From Hydractinia symbiolongicarpus (Eukaryota; Cnidaria; Hydrozoa; Anthoathecata; Hydractiniidae), in NCBI RefSeq assembly GCF_029227915.1, contig NC_079883.1, positions 21,514,001 through 21,578,000 of the forward strand: a DNA stretch of 64,000 nucleotides, given 5' to 3'. Within the stretch, counting starts at the first letter, position 1; every line of letters begins with the position of its first letter. The notes beneath the pieces were generated by a model. That model was given only the letters and a program-made list of their open reading frames with translations. It did not search any database and was not told the DNA's origin. This document shows positions 50,008 to 60,290 of the stretch, piece after piece. A program made the position numbers and the translations under genes.

Positions 50008-50112
50008 ATTGGCGTGAATCCTCAAAAACTCATGATAATCCTCACCGAATATAACGTCAAAGTATTTTAACGTCAAAATAAATTTGACGTCACTTGGTCA
50101 CTGTAACCTACA
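50008..50112. promoter_or_regulatory. Bidirectional promoter between SAMD15-like and CIMIP1
   Basis: The two divergent start codons are 105 bases apart. The interval has a perfect cAMP-response element TGACGTCA at 50085-50092 and two more aacgtcaa half-sites at about 50053 and 50069. CREB/ATF-type control is an inference from these motifs; transcription start sites are unknown. Confidence 0.65.
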
Positions 50113-51380
50113 ATGGACGGACGCAAGTTGGGAAAGTCGCTGAATGTTGTTCATAATGATGAAATATGGTATGTTTGATTTTGCTTGCATGTGCTGCCAT
50201 GATCACGCTTTTCGTCATTTTTCTTGTGAAAAGCTCTAATTAAAATGAAATTTGTGACGTGTTGTTTGTTTTATGGTAAAAACACTTGATCAATGCAATG
50301 AAAAGTGTACGCTATTTATTCGATTAAAGGAAAAAGAAATTTATTTTTTTGTTATTAAGCTACCTATTTCATTACCACAAAAATAAAAGAATCAAAATGC
50401 TGATTTGGTTTAAGTATGTTATTAAAACTGCACCTGAATGATACATATACAAACGCCATTTCTAACCTACAGGTGGATTTCCACAATGAGATTGGTCTGA
50501 TCGATTGACACCAATAGATAAAAAAGGAATCGATCGTACTTTTGTTTCGATCGATTCGACTGATTTTGTTTAAGTTGAAACTTGTCTAAGCGTCACATTT
50601 GTACCAATTTACGTTATTATATTGTAAACATTTATCTACTTATATTAATAATACACCTTGTCTGTCTCTGCTCGATTTTATAGCCGTGCCACGAGCACAC
50701 AAAATGGCAAATAGCAAATGCAATATTTTAAGGACGGGTGCACCAGTGGATTTATTAACGGGTTAGCATGTCACATTGCTCGCTGTTTGTTTGAGTTAAA
50801 AATGGTAGATATCAGTAACGATGAGTTAATCCCCCTGGGAATATCCAGGGGGATTAGATGATAACAGAAGAGAAATAGTCTTAGATGATAACAGAAGTAT
50901 TTTGTTTCTTATAGGAAAGATCACATCAATAGAGAACTGATAGCACAAAAGCATTGGCCGCAAAAATGGGGATTTCTTTCCGACATATACAAAGAGGTAG
51001 GTACGACATGCAATCTTATCCTCAGTCCTTTCTTAAGGGGAGCTTTTAACGCTACTACCAGGAAGAGTCCTAGACACAAGGGTCTTTTCCGTTGGGTTCT
51101 TGAACAAACGGTTATCAAACGAAATAATTCCATGCATGTATCATAACATCGCATTATCTTTTTTCAGCTTCGATCAGAAGAAAAACCGAACAGTACCAAC
51201 GAAGATACCAAAAAGTCGGAACCGAAAATTAGAAAATCCAAATTTCCAGCAACCGATTCAAATATGATTGGGTGGAAATCAGCATTAACAAAGCCAAACC
51301 CGTACGGAATTCCAGAGGGTCGAGCGAGAGGAAGATGTGACATACTCAGAACATTTAATTGGCCACAAGAAAGTCAGTAA
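50113..51380 (+). CDS. cimip1: Ciliary microtubule inner protein 1 (C20orf85-like)
   Basis: Three exons (50113-50168, 50915-50996, 51168-51380) join in phase to give 116 residues; the human protein is about 137. Landmarks are NDEIWKDHINRE, then WPQKWGFLSDIYKE, a basic linker, NMIGWKSA near the middle of exon 3, and FNWP at the C-terminus. These match my memory of C20orf85/CIMIP1 (WKDH..W..KWGFL..YKE and GWRS). The family binds inside axonemal doublet microtubules of motile cilia and sperm flagella. The ATG at 50113 has a purine at -3. It shares its promoter with the SAMD15-like gene. An AATAAA lies 12 bases after the stop. Confidence 0.85.
50637..50770 (-). mobile_element. Dispersed repeat related to the element at 57645
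   Basis: On the minus strand, aatccactggtgcacccgtcc and a gacagacaaggtgtattatt tail match the element at 57645-57781 in order and spacing, with more mismatches. It lies in CIMIP1 intron 1. Confidence 0.5.
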
Positions 51381-51392
51381 GAATCATTTAAA

Positions 51393-51398
51393 AATAAA
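51393..51398 (+). promoter_or_regulatory. Poly(A) signal of CIMIP1
   Basis: AATAAA directly downstream of the stop codon. Confidence 0.5.
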
Positions 51399-52541
51399 GA
51401 ACCATACTTTCAGTCACATTATTACTTGATGTTATAAACCAATCATTTGTTGGTCGGTCCTCAGTGTGTTTAAAAAGGGTTCAATGCCCTAAAGATCCAT
51501 CCGCTGTAAACATAACATCGACCAGGGAACTTCGACAAGTTCGGAGTGCGTGTTATTCATACGGAAACGCTGTTCTTTTTTTCTCAACATATTATATCCA
51601 GGATTGCAGCTCCAGGTTGAACCCAGTACGTCTCTTATAAATAAAAAACGTTGTATTTTCAATACGGTAAACCTCGTCAAGTTTACAACGAAGCCTTTTA
51701 ACAAACTTGAGTCTTAGATAATCGAGGTAACAAAAAATCTCCTGTAAAAATGAACTGAAAGCGTTAATCCAGTTGCCAGTAAATAATGATCTGTGGTTCA
51801 GACGTACCAGTGGGTGCTGGTTCTACAGTTTTTAACAAGGCTTCAGTTCATCTGATATACAAAAGCAAGCACAACAACTCCCCAGCTAAACAACTATCTT
51901 TGTCAAATTTCTACCCTTAATGCTTAAATAAGGGCACACTGTTAATACACCACGACGACGGGTAATTTTTTTAAAATTTGAAATAACAATAAATATGTCG
52001 ATGTTTTTATGTATTTCATTAATTAATTACTTATTACTCAATAATTACAATAGGAAATTTTACAAGTTTCTTAAAATTCAGATTGTAAAAACGTTCTAAG
52101 AAAAACGAAACATAATTCGCGATTTACGATTGTGAACACGTAACGCATAAATTGACATGCATTTAGCGTAAAAACACATAACCACCAAATATCAACCAAA
52201 AATCTTGGATGAAAATTCCTTTGAAACAATAGAATTTGTCAAGTACAAACGTTAATGAGGCCATTACAGGATTAGCAGCCAACAAATGTGCTAATTTGCA
52301 TCGACAAATGAGGAAACAACGCTGGTCAAACCCAGAATCCATACACTTTTACATAAATACGAGAAAGTCAAGATGACTCACCATTTAAATAAGTTGCAAT
52401 TTACTAGAAATCATCTACGTCAACAGGCTAACCCCAATACTATCTTTAATATCTTTCCAAAATAGCATCTTCAAAAAACATTTCTGCTACAATCACTCCT
52501 TATAACATGAACTTGGCGCATGTGTATTTAATTTACTCAAG
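51399..52541. other. Spacer between convergent CIMIP1 and VRK1
   Basis: The two genes face each other across this interval, which should hold the VRK1 3' untranslated region. No other exon recognised. Confidence 0.4.
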
Positions 52542-55500
52542 TTAAGGTGACTGTGCAAAATCTCTAGTTGGAACGTTCTTCCTCCGAGGTCTCCTGTGGA
52601 CTATCCTTACTTCACCGTTTACTTTCTGTTCGGCGATCTGTGTTTTAGTCTTTTTCAAAGGAGATTTTCGAGGAGAACGGCCTTTAGATAAGGTTGCACC
52701 AGTAGCTGGTGCTTTCGCTATCAAGTTTTTTGAAGACGTTTTCTTTGGTGTGGCAGAGCGCTGACGTTTTTTAGGACTAGGTGATGATAATGGGGAAACG
52801 TCCTTTTGTTTGCCGCGCTGTCGTTTCTTTGGACTAGGCGACGAGTCTGAATCGTCAACAGTGGCACGACGTTTCTAAAGTATAGTAAAATGCAGGTCAA
52901 ATTAATTATGCCAGCAAAGTATAGCTGAATTTTCACAAAGTTAATCATCAAGGGCAATCCGCTTTAGAAAAAAGTTATGTGTTGATTTTGTCCCTAAGTC
53001 AGATTTCCCTCAGTATTCAAATCGACACTACGCTATAAACCGTCACAAAACAAACATATGAAAAAAATTAACACAACAAAAAACAAATTGGCAAACTAAA
53101 CATCCACGAACAAGCGAATAAAAAAACACCTGTGGTGAAGGCTTTTTGCTTGGTAAACAAACTGAAACATCATCATCTTTGAAACCACATTTAGACAAGC
53201 CATCACTAAACAAGCTTCTCATCTTCTTGTAGTTTGGCCTTTCATCGTATTTCAAACTTGCAACAAGTTTTAAATATTCACACAGGTGAGCTAAAATAAA
53301 AGTCGGGTTGTACAGCTCGTGGATAAAAGGTTTTCTTTCATTTTTAAAAACGGTCATAGTAATCACTATTTATCCGGCAAAGTAGATTTAAAATGCACAA
53401 TAAATATGCCTGCTGCAACCGTCTCTAGTGATTGTGCCAATAATTAAAATTTTAAACTTGGACAACAACCATTAAATTACTAATAAAAGTTTACTTGGTG
53501 TGTTCCCAGCATTAAAACAAGATTTCACAAACGCATCAATGTCATCCATATATCTAAATTCAAACATAATAAAATGATCTTAAACAGTAGCTAAAAACTT
53601 CAATGTTGTCTTAATCTTACCAATTTTTACGTGTACACATTTTGTTGATTAGCAAAAAACAGGTATTTACCATACAGCAATATTTGCTTGTGGTAATTTC
53701 AGCGAAATGAAGCAAAAACATTAAGGCATGTTTTCCACAAGCAATAACAAACTTACACAAGGCTTAATGTTGCTTTACGTTTCTCTCTTAAAGACTCAAC
53801 TGTTGCTTCCATGTTGATTGTTGACTATCAACTTGACAGAAGAGCTTTCCCAGTTAGGCTTGTGCTTAAACCTTCGTTTTAATTACGATATTTGTGGTGT
53901 GAAACATGACTAAGAAAAGTCTCAGAAACTACTGCTGTTTTTGTAATCCCTGTTGGTTTATTTTTATATACTCACTTCAGGCCGACTGTTGTTTTTTGTT
54001 TTTTTTTTAAGCCTGGTATTGCCTAAAGGATTTTGCTAATAAAAAAAGGGCGTACACAAAAAAATTAGTACACCCAAGCATTGAACAGCAAGCCTAAGAT
54101 ACCTACTTAGTTTTTTGTTTAAAGACATAATCTTTGTTTTCCAAATTATCTTCCCAGGGTAACCTTTTGCACAACCATTGCATCATACAATAACCAAGTA
54201 TTTCCATATCGCCACGACGAGATGGAGCTAAACAGTCGACATTAAAGTTGACATTGAAAATGACAACACACAGAAAACACATGTTACATCAAATATAAAA
54301 GGCTCCATATATTTAATAATACTTGTAATGCTGTTAGCTTAATAATACCGATTTTTTAAATATGGTCATCTTAATTGTTCAAGTCGATCAACTTTTTTCG
54401 ACAAATCTCATTCTCCTGTTTGCTTAATTCATCGCCATTCATGTCGGCAAGGGCAAAATACCAACATGGATAAGCGAAGCTAATATTACACTATTAAAAT
54501 CAAACCGTGGAAGTCAATTTTACCAAAAAGGTCTCATTAATTTAACAAAAGAGTGAAGGCTATTGGAGCCCACTACAAAAATACAGAACACAATCCAAGA
54601 GAAGACAGGTTTAGGGTCTACCTACCACAGCCTCTATGAGCATCCCTGCTTGTGTATTCAATGGTACCATCATGTTTTCGCTTTGGATCTTCTTTGTAAG
54701 GAACATGTTTGCCGTTGGGACAATACCTGTAAGCTAAACCATAATCAAGCAAATACACCTAAAAAAAAGTTACCATGATGAACATGCACAGTCCATACAA
54801 TACCGTTATCACAATTCAGTTAATGTTTTCGTTACAGGTGTCGAACAAGGCTTCCTTCGGCTTAGTCAAGCGCAAAGAATGACTATGAGATAACTAGACT
54901 ATAAGAAATACCCTAATCACGGTACTAATTTTCGAGGGTATTTTAAACAAGATACACGAGTTTTCCAAATGATGTGTTAACATTTAGCAAGTACCTAATT
55001 TCGTCAATAGCCGAAATGTTATTAAATATTGAAAGAAAGGTGCCTTTTTAAGGTTTCTTTCTCGTGATTTTGATTGAAGTTTTTCACGTTCGGAGAAAAT
55101 TCGCCAAATTTGTCAATATTTGCTTACACCATAATAATCAGTACCCTTTAACTTAACGTAGCAGAAGTAAACAAAACATTTATGCTTATGTTTCTGCACA
55201 GTTTACGCATTATACTTCCCGAGGTTGAAATAAGATGAAAATGTGCACACCAATTCATGAATACTGTGTTGAATTATTGTAAGTAGAGTGTGTTTTTAAG
55301 ATTATACCTCCCTCCCTCCCTTCCTCCCTGGACTAAGTCTAATTTCAAATAGATCAGTCCACAAAATTGACAGAAGTGTGTGACTTGCTTGAAATACTTA
55401 CTTTTGTTTGATCTGCTTTCTTGAAGCCCATCATCAAGTTGGATGATTTGATATCAGCATGCACATACTCATTTTCATGAATATACTCAAGCGTATCTAA

Positions 55501-57102
55501 CTGAAACAATATTTTGAATGATTTAATAATCAGGCAGTCAACAAAATCATTTATACAAAAGATGGTTTATCTAACTTTTTAGACATTTACAATTTTGGGT
55601 GCACTTTTAAAACCAGTTTTTAGGAAATTTGGAATACAACTATTTAGGTTTCAAAATACCAACGGTGTAATCTAATAACATTTTATTGTTTGCGTTTTGG
55701 AAAATACTTTTAAAAGCACCCTTTAAGGTTGTTAACACTTGCTTAGTGTTACCTAGTGTTGCTTACGGATGACTCACATGTTAACGAAAGGATAGTTACT
55801 TACAATACGAAGACCAAGAGAATAGACAGTTTTTTCTGGAAATTGGAAATTGTGTTCTTTATATATTTTTTCAACGTCTGTTCCAAATCTATCCATGACC
55901 ATGAAGCGATATTTTGTCCCTTCATGTTCAAATGAACCAGTACCAATGTAGACAGGTATACCAAGATGTTTTTTTTTATTAGATTTTGCCCAAGAATTGA
56001 CTATATAAAAAAAAAATTACCACAGAAAAATAATAATGCATACTATTAGTGCATTTCTTTAAGACTCAAACATTCTTCCAACTTTATTGGGAAAACTCAT
56101 GGTTTTTGTGCCATGTCAAAATCATCCATGATTTAGATTTTTTCCTTTCTGTATGATGTTAAAATTTTGTAATAGCTTCTCACAAGCAGTTGCATTTAGT
56201 AAATTCCAATAGCAATCTGTAAACATGGAACTAAGTAATTGTCTTACTCATATCTGACTTTGCTACTCTCTGGTAAAACGCCAACTCAACAAACAGTGGT
56301 CCATTAGCATGAGGCTCCTAAATCAATAAAGAGTGATAAGTATATTTATTTCTATTTATATTAAAGTCTTGCAAACACAATAAACTCACCACTTTAATAA
56401 CATTATTTGCATTATTTTGTGTCACTTCCTTGCTGCTTAGAGTGTCACCTAAAATAAATGTTATTTGTATATTTATTTTTTATTTCATTCTGAAACCAAA
56501 TTTTTTGCAATTAAAGCCACACAACATTTTTACAAGTGTAAAATAGATTTGTACACAAATTTGTTAGAACTTATACATTTGTTGTTCACACCTACCTGTC
56601 TATATATATTTGAGGGATTATAATTAGAGTAAAAAAAAATGCACATAATTTTAGTCAGGAAAGATTGAAGATCCTTCCCTGGTCAATTTAACAAATAGGT
56701 GTATATTGTAGATATTTTATCTTAAGAAAAAACAAGAAAAACACACACAATCTGATAATATTCTTACAGACTCGGTAATTGCTAAGTGCTAAATTAAAAT
56801 AAAAAGACTGTAAATGTATGCATTTATGGCCTCAATCAGGGGTATTGTTAGACTCCTTATTGATCAAGTAAAAAAAAATAAAAAAAGTTTTTAAAAAATA
56901 TTTTTAGAAATATCAACAAACCCAAGTAAATATAGCCAAATCCACCCTGTCCAATAACAGGTCCAAGTTTCCATTGTTTCTTCATTAGGTCTGTCATTTC
57001 TAAACCAGGTAGCATTGGCTTGGACATTCCCCGAGGAGTACCTTTGCATTTTAAAACAGGTTTTTTTGGTACTTTTTTAGTAGTATCTTTTTTTGGTGGC
57101 AT
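52542..57102 (-). CDS. vrk1: Vaccinia-related kinase 1 orthologue (serine/threonine kinase)
   Basis: Ten exons: 57102-56922, 56448-56390, 56317-56248, 56000-55804, 55500-55402, 54758-54626, 54227-54107, 53553-53495, 53290-53130 and 52874-52542. All keep phase, giving 470 residues (human VRK1 396; the extra length is in the C-tail). Kinase landmarks are the glycine loop GQGGFG (51-56), the VIKV lysine K79, ELAFYQR with E91, catalytic loop HADIKSSN (D185, K187, N190) and DYG at 207-209, the VRK variant of [16 protein letters not shown] matches the VRK activation segment. The C-tail is rich in SPSPKKRQR-type basic/proline repeats, probable nuclear localisation. VRK1 phosphorylates BAF, histone H3 and p53 in animals. 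Oddity: HADIK replaces the usual HGDIK of VRKs. Confidence 0.95.
53757..53812 (-). other. Possible alternative first exon in VRK1 intron 7
   Basis: ATG at 53812 opens [18 protein letters not shown] and runs into a consensus donor (gtaagt) at 53756. Its phase fits exon 8 (53553). No acceptor in the preceding sequence puts it in frame as a cassette, and the VRK1 alignment is gapless without it. It would start a transcript lacking the kinase core. Could also be the first exon of another gene, or chance. Confidence 0.3.
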
Positions 57103-57644
57103 CTCTTTGAACAGAAGATTTTAGCTACATATATCTAAAAATATAAAAGCAAGCCTATAAAATTAAAGACAAAACTTCTTGGAGATTTCCCCAATAACCA
57201 TCGTTTATTCGCTACAAGATCCTCTCAAAACTTAAAATTTTATTTACATTCAAAACTGTTACTTTTGTTAATATTTTTTAACAGACAAGTGATTTAGTAA
57301 CATGACAAGAATGGGATTTACATCAAAATGGCTACTGAAATTCATGAGCAGTAAACCAGTACGTTTTCAAGTGCAAATCCTCACACTTTCAGCATACTAA
57401 AGAACATGTATTTGGACTGTCAGGGTAAGCGTGTCGCATCTGTTTATCCTATTTTTACATCAAAATCAACATCGGATTTGGCTTGATTAAAAATATTGCC
57501 TTAAATGTAATTAGGATTTTTTTCTTGTTGTTTCGTTTTTTAATTTTGATGGATTTTATGCAATCAAATCTAACATCAGTAGAAACAATCCAGTAACTAT
57601 AGGTTTTTGTGATTTTATGGGCTAGCCACTTTAAATATTTATTA
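57103..57644. other. VRK1 upstream region
   Basis: Presumed VRK1 promoter and leader. No ORF or element recognised. Confidence 0.35.
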
Positions 57645-57781
57645 TTACTAGTCGTTAGTCTGTGGAAAATCCACGGGTGCGCCCGTCCTTTTTATACCAC
57701 ATTGCGTGTTTCTCGCTATTGCCAGCTGAGCTATCATTTTGCGTGACAGACAGACAGACGTATACGGGTATTATAATATAG
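57645..57781 (+). mobile_element. Short dispersed repeat ending in gacagacagac..tattataatata
   Basis: It starts actagtcgttagtctgtgga, includes aatccacgggtgcgcccgtcc, and ends with a run of gaca repeats then gtatacgggtattataat. This is like the 3' tail of RTE-type LINEs or SINEs mobilised by them. A diverged inverse copy is at 50637-50770. Confidence 0.55.
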
Positions 57782-58535
57782 ATTTATTTATTAAACAAAT
57801 CTGATATAAAAGCTGTCGCAAAACTCTTAACATTTTAAACCACATAACCTATAGATGACTGGTACTAGTTTCTCATCGCAAAAAAAAAAACTCTGCTGTA
57901 TGTGCTCAGCAGTTGTGGCAGCTTTACAAAATACTTTGGCTGTTAGGCAAAATAAACATAAAACATTAATTAATTTATTATGACCAATGGAATTGTATAC
58001 CTTCACCAAACTCCTTAACATTTTAGGGTGATTGCTTCTATTTAGATATCGCTGATATTTTGTGTACCGACAACACATTTTTAGATATAGTCACCTTAGC
58101 CGTTTTTAGACAGCTTATGATGTGGAGAGCGAAAGCAACATTTGTTAAACACAACCACGTTACGAGCTGCTTAAAACTGCAAATATAAAACAACCAAGTT
58201 TTGAAAATTTTCACGAGACCTAATTATCTATTTTTACAAATAAAAGCTTAAACAACATAATTTTAAATCTAGAGTTAGTGTTGGACGATTGAATGGATAA
58301 AATTCAAATATTTTATTCAAGCAAAATATACTTCTGCCCAGTCAATGCTGTAAGTATATATGAAAAAATGTTTCAAAATACCAAAAGGCTTATTATCCAA
58401 GTATATCGTTACTAGCAAAAACTATTATAACTATTTCTGGGTCGAATTCTAGCATGAAAAGATCTTTCAGTATTTCAACAGCAACGTTAACAGATTGGCG
58501 ACTCAAAATGAGTCATTAAAACATTGAAAGTGCTA
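57782..58535. other. Non-coding stretch
   Basis: No gene or element recognised. Confidence 0.35.
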
Positions 58536-58749
58536 ATGCACATTTACGGCAAAGATTGGTTATGGTCAGAGGTAGAAGGGAAGGCCATTGTAGAAGCCAC
58601 CAATCTACATATGGAAAGACAGCAAAAAAAGAAAACAGAGCGAAGATAGAGTGATCCCCCTGTCAGTAAGCCACAAAAGGTTGTTGAGGAAGTGGCTGGA
58701 GATGAAAAATAGGATATCGATACTTCTATTTCTAACAGTTATATGTAAA
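58536..58749 (+). pseudogene. Decayed coding fragment of unknown origin
   Basis: One frame reads MHIYGKDWLWSEVEGKAIVE, then a basic QQKKKTERR, then after in-frame stops SDPPVSKPQKVVEEVAGDEK and DIDTSISNSYM. The composition is protein-like while three stops interrupt it, suggesting an old transposon or gene remnant. No family was recognised. Confidence 0.3.
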
Positions 58750-59506
58750 ACAGCTACACTGTGATATGGCAGTCAGTCAAACAAAAGTGATGTTGCTGCT
58801 GTTGTTAAAATTGGCATTCTAAATTTGCGAATACAACCATATAGACAAAGAATTGCATTTTTTGTTAACAGACCACCACCACCATGACCAAACACACATT
58901 TCTACCAAATGTGTAAACAAAAAAAACATAATAGCAAATTGTATCAAATATAAAATAGGTAGCTACCTTTCTTGGATAGGCGACTTCATCAAGACAATAA
59001 ATCCTGGGAACAAATTTGCACTTGTTTCACATACACACAAACACATGTGGACTCAACAACAGTTAGCTATCCATTATGTTTAATTTCACATTTTTTAAAT
59101 TGTGCTTTGTTTGTAAAATATTTGATTTTTATTCAAATATTTATAACGAAAAATTTATAGTGGTACTGGGCAGGTAACCCTTTATCTTTTCTATATATAC
59201 CTGATGCCTAAAAATTTTTCAAAGTTTATTTCGGAATCCGAGTTATAGTTAACTAGCCTGGCCCTAAAATATCCAAAATTTGATAAATCTAAAATTCCTG
59301 CCTTCATTTTTTTAGTGCACATAAAAACATGACGCTGCTGATTCAGATAACGCAACACAAAGATTTCTGTTGTATTTTATTAGAAGATGCATTTTTGTAA
59401 AAACTGATTTTGTAAAAACTACATAAATAACAATGTTCTTTCCTCCGAATGCTGAAGTCCCTTTATCAATTCTCACTGCGTAAACCAAGAAAATTTCAAT
59501 GAGAGG
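58750..59506. other. Non-coding stretch
   Basis: No gene or element recognised. Confidence 0.35.
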
Positions 59507-59510
59507 GTGA

Positions 59511-60286
59511 TGTTCTGCCCAGATTGCGAAAACAGCCTGTTTACAACCGGGACAGCCGGATTATGTACGCATGGTCCGATTATGCTTTTTTTGCACTGGT
59601 TATGTTGTGGTGACCGGATTATGAACGCTGATATAATGGCTGGCAGGCAGGCTGTAATTAGCATTTTCTTTGAACTTTTGTGAATAAACATTCTCTGGAA
59701 GATAGAACACCCCTAAAAACTAGACATGGCGAAAGAAAAAAGTCTCAACGTAATTCTTAGTATAAACTACTCTTGTAGTAAATACATTTCAACATCAACT
59801 TTGAAGAAACTAAATTTCACGGAACCTAAATTATTCTTTTTGCGGGAATTAAGTTAGGTGAAAAGTTATGAAACTTTCGAATCCTAAAATTTAGTATTTG
59901 CCACGAAATTTCGTTTCATTTGAGAACAACAACAACTTTGCCACCAGGGCTATTTGCTTGTCAGAAGTGATGACGAATGATATAAAAGCGGTCGGCGCTG
60001 ATTATATTTGTTCTATAAGTCTCGAATAATATTTGACTGTCATAAAAGTCAGCTTGCCCCGATTATGTGCGTTCTACATTAAGTGAAAAAAAATATTAGA
60101 CTGTCGTATAAAAACTGGTCTGCCCTGCCTGATTATGTTCCTTTTATAAGTCCCAAATAATATTTTTTGAGTAATAAGCCGGCCTGTCCTGATTATGTTG
60201 CCCTGATTATCTATTTTCTGCCCTGTTCTTAACCGGGGCAAGCTGCCGTACTTAATCAGGGCAGCGTTTATTATCCGGGCAGAACA
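59511..60286. mobile_element. MITE with TGTTCTGCCC ends, compact copy
   Basis: It begins TGTTCTGCCCAGATTGCG and ends cgtttattatccgggcagaaca; the terminal ten bases are exact inverses. It is flanked by the 4-bp duplication gtga (59507-59510, 60287-60290). Internal tandem motifs of about 60 bp contain ctgattatgt and gactgtc. 776 bases, no transposase. It is the clean reference for the copy at 41460. Confidence 0.85.
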
Positions 60287-60290
60287 GTGA

